Shown: positions 35,765-45,341, counted from the first letter of the stretch. The stretch: 64,000 nt of DNA from Pseudomonas plecoglossicida NBRC 103162 = DSM 15088 (GCF_000730665.1 NZ_BBIV01000017.1:83054-147053), one strand, 5' to 3'. Notes: generated by a model not told the origin, from the letters alone. Numbers and translations are program-made.

Positions 35765-38449
35765 ATGAAAAGCCAACCCGATGCCGCCAGCCGTGTGGCG
35801 GCCGAGGTCGTCACGCAGCTCCCCGTGCCCTCGCGGCTCGGCATGCTGCGTTTCGAAAGGCTCAACGAAGCCACCTGGGCCATGCTCTACCTCGACCCCG
35901 CCTGCGAACGCCAGTTCGGCGTGCCCGCCTCCGAGTTGTGTGCGCTGATCGACGCGCCCTATGCCAGCCTCATGGAGCCCGAAGCGCGCTACCGGCTGCA
36001 CGACGAAATCCAGCTTCAACTCAACCAGCGCAACTACTACCGCGTGCGCTACACCTTCCATGCACAATCGCGCACGCTGCGCGTGCTGGAGGTGGGCGAA
36101 GCGTTCAAGCAGCACAACCGCCAGCTGCTGCGCGGCTTCCTGACCATGCTGGATGACGAGGACGAAGCAGCATTCGAGGCCAACGACCTCGAATCACGCA
36201 ACAACCGCCTGGAGCTGGCCCTGCAACTCAACCAGCGCGCCCAGCAGGAACAGTTCGAACACCTGGAGCGCGTACGCGGCCAGCAGGACCTGATCCTGCG
36301 CCTGGCCCGCCAGCGCTACAGCGCCGAGAATTCGCTGCTGGAAGCTGCGCAGTTGATCACCCGCAGTGCCTGCGAGATCTACAAGGTCGACAGCGCCAGC
36401 ATCTGGCACCTGGAAGACCAGCGCCTGGAACCGATCAGCGCCTGGCTGCGCGCCGAGCAGGTGCATCGCCTGCCGGACCCTATCGACGCCAGCCGCTTCC
36501 CCGATTACCTGGACGCCCTGCACGCCAGCCGCGCCATCGATGCGCACAACGCCAACCACGACCCGCGCACCCGTGAACTGGCCCAGAGCCTGTACGCCGA
36601 CAACAACGCCATGCTCGACGCCAGTATCCGCGTCGATGGTCAGGTGGTCGGCGTGCTGTGCCTGGAGCAGACCGGCCAGCCGCGGGCTTGGCAGTCGGAC
36701 GAGATCGCCTTCGCCGGCGAGCTGGCCGACCAGTTCGCGCAGGTCATCACCAACCACAACCGGCGCACGGCCGCCAGCGCCCTGCACCTGTTCCAACGCG
36801 CCGTGGAGCAGAGCGCCAGCGCCTTCCTGCTGGTCAATCGCGAAGGTGTGGTGGAGTACGTCAACCCCAGCTTCACGGCGATCACCCAGTACAGCACCGA
36901 GGAAGTCCAGGGCCATCACCTGGCCGAGCTGCCGGCGCTGGAGAACCTCAGCGAGCTGCTGTTCGACTCTCCTTCGAGCCTGGCCATGGGCAACAGCTGG
37001 CAAGGTGAGTTCAAGAGCCGACGCAAGAACCTCGAACCCTACTGGGGCCAGCTGTCGATCTCCAAGGTGTACGGCGACAACCGTGAGCTGACCCACTATA
37101 TCGGCATCTACGAAGACGTCACCCAGACCAAGCTCGCCCAGCAACGGATCGAACGCCTGGCCTACACCGACAACCTGACCAACCTGGGCAACCGCCCGGC
37201 GTTCATCCGCAGCCTCGACGAGCGCTTCGCCCTCGACGGCGAAAGCCCCACCTGCCTGCTGCTGGTGGACATCGACAATTTCAAGCGGATCAACGACAGC
37301 CTTGGCCACCAGACCGGCGACAAACTGCTGATCAGCCTGGCCCGGCGCCTGCGCAACAGCCTCAGCGCCGGAGGCGTGCTGGCCCGTTTCGCCAGCAACG
37401 AGTTCGCCGTGCTGCTCGACGACACCAGCCTGGAAGACGGCCAGTGCGTTGCCCTGCAACTGCTGCGCACCCTCGACAAGCCGATGTTCGTCGACAACCA
37501 GCTGATCAACGTCACCGCTTCGGTGGGCCTGGCCTGTGCGCCGCTGCACGGCAGCGACCCGACCACCCTGATGAAGAACGCCGGCCTGGCCTTGCACAAG
37601 GCCAAGGCCAACGGCAAGCACCAGGTGCAGGTGTTCACCGAAGTGCTCAATGCCGAGGCCAGCTACAAGCTGTTCGTCGAGAACAACCTGCGCCGCGCGC
37701 TGACCCAGAACGAGCTGGAGGTGTTCTACCAGCCCAAGCTGTGCCTGCGCAGCGGACGGCTGCTGGGCCTTGAGGCGCTGTTGCGCTGGAACCACCCCGA
37801 GCGCGGCATGATCCGCCCCGACCAGTTCATCAGCGTGGCGGAAGAAACCGGCCTGATCATCCCCATCGGCAAATGGGTGGTGCGCCAGGCGTGCCGCATG
37901 AGCCAACAGCTGCGCGAAGCCGGCATGGGCAACCTGCACGTGGCAATCAACCTTTCGCCCAAGCAGTTCTCCGACCCCGACCTGGTGGCCTCGATCGGCT
38001 CGATCCTCAAGGACGAAGCCCTGCCTCCGCACCTGCTGGAGCTGGAGCTGACCGAAGGGCTGTTGCTGGAAGCCAGCGAAGACACCCACCGCCAGCTCGA
38101 TGAACTCAAGGCCCTGGGCCTGACCCTGGCCATGGACGACTTCGGCACCGGCTATTCGTCGCTGAGCTACCTGAAGAAATTCCCGATCGACATCATCAAG
38201 ATCGACCGCAGCTTCATCAATGAGATCCCCGACAACCAGGACGACATGGAGATCACCTCGGCGGTGGTGGCGATGGCCCACAACCTCAAGCTCAAGGTGG
38301 TGGCCGAAGGGATCGAGACGCCGGCGCAGCTGGCGTTCCTGCGCCGCCACCGCTGCGACGTGGGCCAGGGCTACCTGTTCGACCGGCCGATTCCGGGGCG
38401 CGAGCTTGCGGAAAAGCTCAAGCGCTATCCGCGCGGTCCAATGGCCTGA
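35765..38449 (+). CDS. dipA: DipA-type cyclic-di-GMP phosphodiesterase (GAF-PAS-degenerate GGDEF-EAL)
   Basis: An 894-residue c-di-GMP signalling protein. An N-terminal sensory region (1-160), a GAF domain (about 165-325) and a PAS domain (about 335-460, AFLLVNREGVVEYVNPSF) precede the GGDEF domain, whose signature is ASNEF at 543-547, so cyclase activity is not expected. The EAL domain has EALLRW (Glu670), NLSPKQF and DDFGTGYSSLSYL, all needed for hydrolysis of c-di-GMP. The domain order, the ASNEF signature and the position after aceF and before msrA match P. aeruginosa DipA, which triggers biofilm dispersion. Cytoplasmic; no membrane segments seen. Confidence 0.88.
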   Translation: MKSQPDAASRVAAEVVTQLPVPSRLGMLRFERLNEATWAMLYLDPACERQFGVPASELCALIDAPYASLMEPEARYRLHDEIQLQLNQRNYYRVRYTFHAQSRTLRVLEVGEAFKQHNRQLLRGFLTMLDDEDEAAFEANDLESRNNRLELALQLNQRAQQEQFEHLERVRGQQDLILRLARQRYSAENSLLEAAQLITRSACEIYKVDSASIWHLEDQRLEPISAWLRAEQVHRLPDPIDASRFPDYLDALHASRAIDAHNANHDPRTRELAQSLYADNNAMLDASIRVDGQVVGVLCLEQTGQPRAWQSDEIAFAGELADQFAQVITNHNRRTAASALHLFQRAVEQSASAFLLVNREGVVEYVNPSFTAITQYSTEEVQGHHLAELPALENLSELLFDSPSSLAMGNSWQGEFKSRRKNLEPYWGQLSISKVYGDNRELTHYIGIYEDVTQTKLAQQRIERLAYTDNLTNLGNRPAFIRSLDERFALDGESPTCLLLVDIDNFKRINDSLGHQTGDKLLISLARRLRNSLSAGGVLARFASNEFAVLLDDTSLEDGQCVALQLLRTLDKPMFVDNQLINVTASVGLACAPLHGSDPTTLMKNAGLALHKAKANGKHQVQVFTEVLNAEASYKLFVENNLRRALTQNELEVFYQPKLCLRSGRLLGLEALLRWNHPERGMIRPDQFISVAEETGLIIPIGKWVVRQACRMSQQLREAGMGNLHVAINLSPKQFSDPDLVASIGSILKDEALPPHLLELELTEGLLLEASEDTHRQLDELKALGLTLAMDDFGTGYSSLSYLKKFPIDIIKIDRSFINEIPDNQDDMEITSAVVAMAHNLKLKVVAEGIETPAQLAFLRRHRCDVGQGYLFDRPIPGRELAEKLKRYPRGPMA

Positions 38450-38491
38450 CAGCGACTGAAAGCTCGGGCACTATAGAGTCCATTCGGGCCT

Positions 38492-38513
38492 CATCGCCGG
38501 CAAGCCGGCGATG
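38492..38513. repeat. Single REP palindrome
   Basis: CATCGCCGG-CAAG-CCGGCGATG, perfect 9-bp arms, between dipA and msrA. This is the short form lacking the GGCTCCCAC tail. Confidence 0.85.
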
Positions 38514-38552
38514 GGTTCAACACCTATCCAACTGACATACAGAGGAACGGCC

Positions 38553-39221
38553 ATGGTCCTGCGTTCGGAAATCCTGGTGAACAAAAACCTCATGCCCACC
38601 GCCGAGCAAGCCCTGCCCGGCCGCGAAACCCCGATGACCCTGCCCGAGTTCCACTACGTGTTCGAGGGCACCCCGCTGCTCGGCCCGTTCTTCGAAGGCA
38701 GCATCGACTTCGCGATCTTCGGCCTGGGCTGCTTCTGGGGCGCCGAGCGCCGCTTCTGGCAGCGTGAAGGCGTGGTCAGCACCGTGGTCGGCTATGCCGG
38801 CGGCTTCACCCCCAACCCCACCTACGAAGAAGTCTGCTCGGGCCTGACCGGCCACACCGAAGTGGTGCTGGTGGTGTTCGACAAGGACCGGGTCAGCTAC
38901 CGCGAGCTGCTGGCCATGTTCTGGGAGCTGCACAACCCGACCCAGGGCATGCGCCAGGGCAACGACGTCGGCACCCAGTACCGCTCGGCCATCTACTGCA
39001 CCTCGCCGGAGCAGCTCGAGGAAGCCAAGGCCAGCCGCGACGCCTTCCAGGCCGAGTTGAGCAAGGCCGGTTTCGGCGAGATCACCACCGAGATCGACCA
39101 GGCGCCGACCGTGTACTTCGCCGAGGCCTACCACCAGCAGTACCTGGCCAAGAACCCGGACGGCTACTGCGGCATTGGCGGCACCGGCGTGTGCCTGCCG
39201 CCCAGCCTGCAGGGCAATTGA
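38553..39221 (+). CDS. msrA: Peptide-methionine (S)-S-oxide reductase
   Basis: MsrA repairs oxidised methionine in proteins, reducing the S-sulfoxide. The 222-residue protein has the active-site motif GCFWG with Cys60, the family GYAGG at about 82-86, and C-terminal cysteines in [12 protein letters not shown] that act as resolving residues. An N-terminal extension of about 50 residues before the catalytic domain is normal for pseudomonads. The start at 38553 is fixed by AGAGGAACGGCC just upstream. The GST gene follows after three bases, so the two are co-transcribed and may share an oxidative-stress role. Confidence 0.96.
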   Translation: MVLRSEILVNKNLMPTAEQALPGRETPMTLPEFHYVFEGTPLLGPFFEGSIDFAIFGLGCFWGAERRFWQREGVVSTVVGYAGGFTPNPTYEEVCSGLTGHTEVVLVVFDKDRVSYRELLAMFWELHNPTQGMRQGNDVGTQYRSAIYCTSPEQLEEAKASRDAFQAELSKAGFGEITTEIDQAPTVYFAEAYHQQYLAKNPDGYCGIGGTGVCLPPSLQGN

Positions 39222-39224
39222 GCC

Positions 39225-39848
39225 ATGGCGACGATGACCCTGTTCCACTCGCCGCTGTCGCCCTTCGTGCGCAAGGTCATGGTGGTGCTGCACGAAACCG
39301 GCCAGCTCGACCGCGTGGCCCTGCAGCCGGTGAACATCAGCCCGGTGAGTGGTGACGAACAGCTCAACCAGGGCAACCCGATCGGCAAGATCCCGGCGCT
39401 GCGCCTGGAAGACGGCACCGTGCTGCACGACAGCCGCGTCATCTGCGAGTACCTCGACCTGCAGCATGTCGGCCTGCCACTGCTGCCCCGCGAGGGCTCG
39501 GCGCGCTGGCGGCGCATGACCCTGGTGTCGCAGGCCGATGCGATCATGGATGCGGCGGTGTCGTCGCGCTATGAAAGCTTCCTGCGGCCGGAAGACAAGC
39601 GTTGGGACGGCTGGCTGGACGCGCAAAGCGAAAAGATCCGCCGCAGCCTGGCCAACCTTGAGCACGAGCACTTGGCGGAGCTGATTTCGGGCTTTGATCT
39701 GGCGGCTATCGGCGTGGCCTGTGCGCTGGGGTATCTGGATTTGCGCCAGCCCGAGTTCGGCTGGCGCGAGCACCAGCCTGGGTTGGCGACGTGGTATGCC
39801 GAGGTGAGCAAGCGGCCGTCGATGGTCGCTACGGCACCGGTGGCCTGA
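39225..39848 (+). CDS. Glutathione S-transferase family protein
   Basis: A 207-residue soluble GST. The N-terminal thioredoxin-like domain has [21 protein letters not shown] (Ser8/Ser11 region binding glutathione), the cis-Pro segment [25 protein letters not shown], and a C-terminal all-helical domain from about residue 88. It is three bases after msrA. The substrate is unknown; a role in detoxifying electrophiles or peroxides is typical of the family. Confidence 0.9.
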   Translation: MATMTLFHSPLSPFVRKVMVVLHETGQLDRVALQPVNISPVSGDEQLNQGNPIGKIPALRLEDGTVLHDSRVICEYLDLQHVGLPLLPREGSARWRRMTLVSQADAIMDAAVSSRYESFLRPEDKRWDGWLDAQSEKIRRSLANLEHEHLAELISGFDLAAIGVACALGYLDLRQPEFGWREHQPGLATWYAEVSKRPSMVATAPVA

Positions 39849-39857
39849 CAGACCGCT

Positions 39858-39893
39858 ATCGCCGGCAAGCCGGCGATCGGGCTGCAAAGCAGC
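39858..39893. repeat. Single REP palindrome plus small stem
   Basis: ATCGCCGGCAAGCCGGCGAT (39858-39877) followed by GCTGC-AAA-GCAGC (39881-39893) between the convergent GST and creD genes, probably serving as a terminator for both. Confidence 0.82.
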
Positions 39894-39971
39894 CCCCGCC
39901 TCAGCTCGGCATGACAGGAAACAACTCCCCGATTCTCCGGGCCAGCCACCGCCCGATCTCTCTGTCTTCCC

Positions 39972-41300
39972 TCATGCCGCCCTCCCCACCCGCGCCCAGT
40001 CCAGGCGACGGGTCAGCACCATGAACACCCCAAGCAAGCCAAAGCACAGCAATGCCCCCATCAGCAGCGCATAATCCTCGGCGCTGAGCAGCCCGTAGAG
40101 CATCGCGTACAGCGCCGCCAGCCCTGCCGCAAACCCCAGCCCACGCCCCCGGCTGCGCAACACATGACTCAGGTAGAAGCCAATCAGCAGCACGCAGGCC
40201 GACGCCGACAGGCCATACGCAGGGCCGAATCCGATGTGCTCCGACAATGACAGCAGCAACAGGTAGAAGAACGCCAGCGCGACGCCGACCAGGATGTACT
40301 GCACCGGGTGCACGCTGAGGTTCTTCAGTACCTCGAAGAGGAAGAAGCCGGCAAAGGTCAGGACGATGAACAGCAAGGCGTACTTGATCGCCCGTTCGCT
40401 TTTCAGGTACTGGTCCACCGGGTCGACGAAGCTCACGCCGAATGTCCGCTCGCTGTAGTCCGCGCACTGTCCGCCCGTGGCGCACTGACGCACGGCATCG
40501 GCGAGATTGGTCGCGAAGATCGAGGTCTGCCAGTGCGCCGTGAAACCCTTGTCGTCGATGGCGCGGCGGCTGGGCAGGTAGCTGCCGACGAAGCTTGGGT
40601 GCGGCCAGTTGGCTTGCATGTCGACGCTGTTGGTACGACCCACCGGCAGCAGGTGCAACTGCCCGGTACCTTGCAGCGCAAGCTCGAAACCATAGCTGAA
40701 TTCCCGGGCTTGCTGGCCATCGAGCTGGGGCAGCGCAACGCGCACGCCACTGCGCATCCAGTCCAGGCCGGTGCCGGCTTCGAAGGGCAAGCGTTGATCA
40801 TCGAACTTCAGCTCCTGCGCATGCTCGATGCCGCGGATATCGCTGATGCCGACCACCAGGAACGGCTTGTCGAAGCGGTAGTCTTCGAAATCTTTTTCGA
40901 TGCCCCACCGTACAGGCACCTTGAAGCGTCCCGAGAAGCGACCTTTGGCATGGAACAGCCGGGCCTGGTAGATACCCCGCGCGCGCAGCTCGGTGTCCAC
41001 GCCAAGGTCGGCGTCAAAGGTTTCCGGCAGAAAGTACAGGTGCCCGGCCAGGGTGCTGGTTTCCTGCACGCGCTGGCCGTCCTTTTCGATCCAGCGGCGC
41101 TGGTACTTGCGGTACGGCACCACCAGCAACGGGCCACTGACCTGCTGGTCGTAGCTGGCGCTCTGGGCGATGTCATGCAACACCCCGTCGCGCAGGTTCT
41201 GGCGGTCGCTGATCAGCCCGTTGATCATCGACAGCGGGATCAACAGCAGGATCATCAGCAGGGCGATGGTGCCAAGCTTGTAACTCAAGGATTTGTTCAT
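39972..41300 (-). CDS. creD: Cell envelope integrity protein CreD
   Basis: A 442-residue inner-membrane protein of the CreD family. One N-terminal helix (IALLMILLLIPLSMI, about 12-26) leads into a large periplasmic domain, then a cluster of C-terminal helices (from about 320, YALLFIVLTFAGFFLF onward). CreD is the main target of the CreBC two-component system and affects envelope stability and beta-lactam response in pseudomonads. The start at 41300 matches the family N-terminus MNKSLSYKLG and has AGGAGG just upstream. The longer frame toward 41567 overlaps creC. Confidence 0.93.
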   Translation of the reverse strand: MNKSLSYKLGTIALLMILLLIPLSMINGLISDRQNLRDGVLHDIAQSASYDQQVSGPLLVVPYRKYQRRWIEKDGQRVQETSTLAGHLYFLPETFDADLGVDTELRARGIYQARLFHAKGRFSGRFKVPVRWGIEKDFEDYRFDKPFLVVGISDIRGIEHAQELKFDDQRLPFEAGTGLDWMRSGVRVALPQLDGQQAREFSYGFELALQGTGQLHLLPVGRTNSVDMQANWPHPSFVGSYLPSRRAIDDKGFTAHWQTSIFATNLADAVRQCATGGQCADYSERTFGVSFVDPVDQYLKSERAIKYALLFIVLTFAGFFLFEVLKNLSVHPVQYILVGVALAFFYLLLLSLSEHIGFGPAYGLSASACVLLIGFYLSHVLRSRGRGLGFAAGLAALYAMLYGLLSAEDYALLMGALLCFGLLGVFMVLTRRLDWARVGRAA

Positions 41301-41360
41301 GGGGCCTCCTGTGGCAGTGGGCGCAGTGTCTGCGCCCTGCATGGAGGCATTGCGGAGGAT

Positions 41361-41376
41361 GTGTGGAGATTGTGTG
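41361..41376 (-). promoter_or_regulatory. Weak CreB-tag-like direct repeat upstream of creD
   Basis: On the minus strand CACAC-N6-CACAC lies about 60 bp before the creD ATG, at the spacing of the cre tag TTCAC-N6-TTCAC, but only three of five bases match per half. Offered as a possible binding site only. Confidence 0.3.
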
Positions 41377-41379
41377 TTT

Positions 41380-42813
41380 TCAGCTGATGCGTCGGGCAGG
41401 CAACCACAAGCGGACCCGCACACCGCCATCGACGTTGTCCACGGCCAGGTTTCCACCATGCAAGTGCATGACCTCGGCCACGAAATTGAGCCCCAGGCCC
41501 GTGCTCTTGCGCCCGCTGCCGGGCCTGGGCAAGGAATAGAAGCGCTCGGCCACCCGGCCAAGCGCATATTCGGGAATGGCCTGGCCCTGGTTGAACAGGC
41601 TCAACGCCATTCGCTCGCCATCACGCTCCAGTTCGAACAGCAACGCACCCTCAGGCGGCGTGAAGTCCAGCGCATTGTCCAGCAGGTTGGCCAGCGCCTG
41701 ACGCATCAGGAACGGGTCGCACAACAAGCGCAGACCTGCAGGCACCCGCTGGCGCACTTGCAGACCCGCAGCTTCGATACGCGGCGCATGAGCCAGCAGC
41801 AACTCATCCACCAGCGCCGCCAGTGCCACCTCCTGCTCATCTTCCAGCGCCTGCATCTGCTCGACCCGGGCCAGGTCGAGCAAGCGCTCGATCATCTGCT
41901 GCAAGCGCTCGCTTTCCCGCTCGATATTGCCGGCAAAGCGCGCCCGCTGCTCCTGAGGCATGTCGCCCTGTAGCAATTCCGACGCGCCGCGGATCGCCGC
42001 CAGTGGGCTCTTCAACTCATGGGTGAGGGTGTGCACGTAGCGCTCGACGTAGGCCTTGCCCTCAAGTTGCGTGCGCATGCGTTCCACGGCTTCGGCCAGG
42101 TGGGCCAGCTCGCCACCCTTGTAATGCGGCAGTGCCGCGCGCTCGCCCTCGCTGATGGCCTGGGCATAGCGCGCCAGCTTGCGCAACGAACGGGCCAGCC
42201 ACCAGGACAGCAGTGCACCGATCAGCAAGCCCAGGCCGATCAGCCCCAGCCCGAGCGTCATCAAACGCCGTTCGGAGCGGTCGATATAGGGCTGCAGCGA
42301 GCTGTTGGGCTTGGCCACTGTCACCACCCCGATGATCTGGCCATCGTCGAGGATCGGCGCCGCCACATGCATCACCGAAGTGCTTTCGTCGTCTTCGACG
42401 CTGCGCGTGGAACGGGCGCCATACTGGCCGCGCAGCGTCAGGTAGACATCGTTCCACTGCGAATAGTCCTTGCCCAAGGCCACGCCGCTGGAGTCGAGCA
42501 GGACGATGCCCTGGGCATCGGTGACATAGATGCGGTGGCTGACCTGGTTCTTCTCAAGGCCCCAGATCTGCGCACCGGGACTGCGCAGGCCATAGGCCTT
42601 GAGCACCTCGGGCAGGCGGCTTTGCGCCAAGGTACCGGCCTTGACGTCGTCGTGGAGGATTTCCGCCAGCAGGTTGGCAGTGTCCACCAAGGTTTCCTCG
42701 GAAGACTGGCGCACCACGGGGCGGATCTGTTCGCGAACGGTATTGAGCAGGAAATACCCCGCCAGACCGACGAACAGGAAGTACACCAGGAAGATCCGGA
42801 TGCCCAGGCGCAT
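41380..42813 (-). CDS. creC: Sensor histidine kinase CreC
   Basis: A 477-residue membrane kinase. Helix 1 lies at about 6-24, a periplasmic sensor domain spans about 28-182 (CreC/PhoQ-like fold), helix 2 lies at about 186-206, HAMP follows, then the dimerisation domain with the phospho-acceptor His265 in LTHELKSPLAAIRG, and an ATPase domain with NLLDNALDF and GLGLNFV. It responds to carbon/envelope signals and phosphorylates CreB. It starts on the creB stop (one-base overlap) and is followed by creD. Confidence 0.95.
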   Translation of the reverse strand: MRLGIRIFLVYFLFVGLAGYFLLNTVREQIRPVVRQSSEETLVDTANLLAEILHDDVKAGTLAQSRLPEVLKAYGLRSPGAQIWGLEKNQVSHRIYVTDAQGIVLLDSSGVALGKDYSQWNDVYLTLRGQYGARSTRSVEDDESTSVMHVAAPILDDGQIIGVVTVAKPNSSLQPYIDRSERRLMTLGLGLIGLGLLIGALLSWWLARSLRKLARYAQAISEGERAALPHYKGGELAHLAEAVERMRTQLEGKAYVERYVHTLTHELKSPLAAIRGASELLQGDMPQEQRARFAGNIERESERLQQMIERLLDLARVEQMQALEDEQEVALAALVDELLLAHAPRIEAAGLQVRQRVPAGLRLLCDPFLMRQALANLLDNALDFTPPEGALLFELERDGERMALSLFNQGQAIPEYALGRVAERFYSLPRPGSGRKSTGLGLNFVAEVMHLHGGNLAVDNVDGGVRVRLWLPARRIS

Positions 42814-43481
42814 CAGGCATGCTCCGGGCTGTAGCTGTAGCCCAGCCCCCGGTGGGTCTGGATTGGTTCGGCATCCGCTGCCACCTGGCGCAGCTTGGCG
42901 CGCAGGCTTTTGACATGGCTGTCGATGGTGCGCTCGTAGCCCACATCAGAGGCCACGCCCAGCCCATCGAGCAACTGCTCGCGGCTGAATACCCGCTGGG
43001 GGTGTTCCAGCAGGCATTGCAACAGGCGGAATTCGTGGCGGGTAAGGGTCAGCGGCTGGCCACGGTAGGTGATCAGCATGCGCAAGGTGTCGAGCTGGAA
43101 CAACCCCGGTTCGCTGCGAGGCACCACACGCTTGAGGATGGCCCGTACCCGAGCAGCCACCTCCCGCGGGCTGAAGGGCTTGACCACATAGTCGTCGGCA
43201 CCGATTTCCAGGCCCACCACCCGGTCGATCTCACCATCGCGGGCGCTGAGGAACATCACGGGTACTTCGGTGAACCGCCGCAGCTGGCGGCAGGTTTCGA
43301 AACCACTGATATCAGGCAGGCCGATATCGAGAATGATCAGGTCGGCAGGGCGCTGGCGCTGCTGGTCGAGTGCGGCGCTGCCCAAGGTCACCCATTCGGT
43401 GCTGTGGCCATCGGCCTGAAGGGCGTAGACCAAGGTATCGGCGATGGCGGCTTCGTCTTCGACGATGAGGATATGGGGCAT
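42813..43481 (-). CDS. creB: Response regulator CreB
   Basis: A 222-residue OmpR/PhoB-type regulator. The receiver has acidic residues Glu8 and Asp9, phospho-acceptor Asp52 (ILDIGLPD) and Lys near 102 (VVKPFSPREV). The C-terminal winged helix contains LTRHEFRLLQCLLEHPQRVFSREQLL and ends in the recognition region TIDSHVKSLRAKLR. With CreC it controls creD. First gene of the creB-creC-creD operon; a REP pair lies upstream. Confidence 0.96.
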   Translation of the reverse strand: MPHILIVEDEAAIADTLVYALQADGHSTEWVTLGSAALDQQRQRPADLIILDIGLPDISGFETCRQLRRFTEVPVMFLSARDGEIDRVVGLEIGADDYVVKPFSPREVAARVRAILKRVVPRSEPGLFQLDTLRMLITYRGQPLTLTRHEFRLLQCLLEHPQRVFSREQLLDGLGVASDVGYERTIDSHVKSLRAKLRQVAADAEPIQTHRGLGYSYSPEHA

Positions 43482-43525
43482 GGCGTTCGGCCTTTCCGAG
43501 GGCAGAACTGGACTTTTAGCTTACT

Positions 43526-43606
43526 GGCCCTATCGCCGGCAAGCCGGCTCCCACAGGTACCTGCAGGAGCCGGCTTGCCGTGGCGACGAACCGCGGCGAT
43601 AGGGCC
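43526..43606. repeat. REP pair (GTGGGAGCCGG class) with a 14-bp insertion in one arm
   Basis: The left arm GGCCCTATCGCCGGCAAGCC runs on into the GGCTCC tail. The right arm GGAGCCGGCTTGCC is interrupted by about 14 bases (GTGGCGACGAACCG) before GGCGATAGGGCC completes the pairing. Located between creB and the convergently arranged end of the retropepsin-like gene. Confidence 0.82.
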
Positions 43607-43623
43607 GGTACAGCCTGAAGCAA

Positions 43624-44124
43624 TCAGCAGTCAGGCTTGTCTGCGGTAAAGCGCTTGGCCGGGTTCACTGCCGCCTTGAACTCGCGCAGCGCCTTGGCAC
43701 CCACCAGCAGCGGATAGTTGAAGTGGCTGCGGTCCACCAGGTTCACCTCGACGGTGCGCTTCACGTCACCCAGGCACAGCTCCAGGTCAACCACTGGCCG
43801 CTTGGAGAGCTCCGGTGCATCGCCTTCGTCCTCTTCCTCGGCGCGGCCCTTGATCTTGCTGATGCGCGAGACCTTGTGCTCATAGACCTTGCCGTCCGAC
43901 TCCTTGGTCGCCAGGCGGAACCGCACCCATTCCTCGCCATCGCGATTGAACAGCTCGATATCCTTGGCTGACAGCGATGCGGTATAGGCACCGGTATCCA
44001 TCTTGGCCTTCAGCGTTTCGCCAAGCTCAGGCAAGGCAATGTTCTCGTAACGACCATAGATCGTCGGCTCGGCGGCCATGACCGGCAGCGCCAGCAGCGA
44101 CAACAGGGCAAGCATGGATTTCAC
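43624..44124 (-). CDS. Retropepsin-like (ATP-dependent zinc protease family) periplasmic protein
   Basis: A 166-residue protein of the family historically named ATP-dependent zinc protease (PF05618), now seen as retropepsin-like. A signal peptide (1-18, ending VMAAE) predicts export. KMDTGAYTASLSA (42-54) carries the aspartic-protease DTG triad (Asp43). KRPVVDLELCLGD and FNYPLLVGAKAL are family strands. A GTG start at 44124 is preferred over the ATG at 44115, because AAGGAAG lies about 10 bases before it. Relatives influence c-di-GMP or motility proteins in some bacteria; the target here is unknown. Confidence 0.82.
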   Translation of the reverse strand: MKSMLALLSLLALPVMAAEPTIYGRYENIALPELGETLKAKMDTGAYTASLSAKDIELFNRDGEEWVRFRLATKESDGKVYEHKVSRISKIKGRAEEEDEGDAPELSKRPVVDLELCLGDVKRTVEVNLVDRSHFNYPLLVGAKALREFKAAVNPAKRFTADKPDC

Positions 44125-44307
44125 AGGGCAGGCTTCCTTGAAAGGGGTCAGTGCTTAGACTGCACTGGCACGATAGGTTCGCTGCAACAAGGGTAAACAA
44201 CATAATGTGAAACATTTGTCCCGGCCGCTGGGCATTGCAGATTTGGCGTAGCCCACTGCCCTGCTTATCATTGCCAATCGCTTACTTCCCACAACAAGAG
44301 TCCCCTT

Positions 44308-45195
44308 ATGCGTCGCCTGTTTACCGGCATTCTCACGACCATCCTGCTGCTGCTCAACACCGTGGTGTTGATCTGCCCGTTGCTGGTCTTCGCCCTGCTC
44401 AAACTGGTCCTGCCGGGTCGTGGGCGTGACTATGCCTCGTGGGCGGTGATGTGGGTCGCCGAAACCTGGTCGGAAATCGACAAGGCCATCTTCGCCCTGT
44501 GCATTCCTACCCAGTGGGATATCCGTGGGGTCGAGAACCTGCGCAAGAACACCTCGTACCTGGCCGTGAGCAACCACCAGACCTGGGTCGACATCCCGGC
44601 GCTGATCGAGAGCCTCAACCGGCGCACGCCGTTCTTCAAATTCTTCCTCAAGAAGGAACTGATCTGGGTCCCGCTGCTGGGCCTGGCCTGGTGGGGCCTG
44701 GATTACCCGTTCATGAAGCGCTACAGCAAGGCGTTCCTGGACAAGCACCCGGAACTCAAGGGCAAGGACCTGGAAATCACCAAGGCTGCCTGCGAACTGT
44801 TCAAGCGCCAGCCGGTGACCGTGGTCAACTACCTGGAAGGCACTCGCTTCACCGAGGCCAAGCACCGGGAACAACAGTCGCCTTATCGCTACCTGCTCAA
44901 ACCCAAGGCTGGCGGCGTGGCGTTCGTGCTGGCGGCGCTAGGCGAGCAACTGGATGCGCTGCTGGACGTGACCATCGTCTATCCGGGCAACAAGGCTCCG
45001 GGCTTCTGGGCACTGCTCAATGGCAGTATCAGTCGGGTGATTATCGACATTCGAGTGCGTGAACTGGATCCGGCTTTGTGGGCGGGGGATTACGAGAACG
45101 ACCCAGCCTTCCGCCAGACCGTGCAGGCCTGGGTGAACCAGTTGTGGGTGGAGAAGGACCAGCGGATCGAGCAACTTCGCGGCGAGATGCGTTGA
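44308..45195 (+). CDS. 1-acyl-glycerol-3-phosphate acyltransferase family protein (YihG-like)
   Basis: A 295-residue PlsC-family membrane acyltransferase. An N-terminal hydrophobic helix (11-33) anchors it. The catalytic HX4D motif is NHQTWVD (His90, Asp95) and the acceptor motif is EGTR (177-180). The length and the extended segment FFKFFLKKELIWVPLLGLAWWGLDYPF (110-135, cited in part) resemble the YihG branch, which tunes phospholipid acyl composition. It stands alone between the retropepsin-like gene and an amino-acid transporter. Ribosome site AAGAG lies 10 bases before the ATG. Confidence 0.88.
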   Translation: MRRLFTGILTTILLLLNTVVLICPLLVFALLKLVLPGRGRDYASWAVMWVAETWSEIDKAIFALCIPTQWDIRGVENLRKNTSYLAVSNHQTWVDIPALIESLNRRTPFFKFFLKKELIWVPLLGLAWWGLDYPFMKRYSKAFLDKHPELKGKDLEITKAACELFKRQPVTVVNYLEGTRFTEAKHREQQSPYRYLLKPKAGGVAFVLAALGEQLDALLDVTIVYPGNKAPGFWALLNGSISRVIIDIRVRELDPALWAGDYENDPAFRQTVQAWVNQLWVEKDQRIEQLRGEMR

Positions 45196-45341
45196 TACCA
45201 GTCAGGGCCCTGGAACACACCAGCCGATTCCAATTAAAACCCTGGCTAATACTGAGCATTAGGAATACTTCTTTGTCACACCCCACCTAAGTGGATAAAA
45301 ATCGACCAAAGCACAACTACAAAAAATGCCTGGATCGATCA

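Noticed and set aside
35765..38449. Active diguanylate cyclase
   Set aside because: The signature is ASNEF, lacking the residues needed for catalysis.
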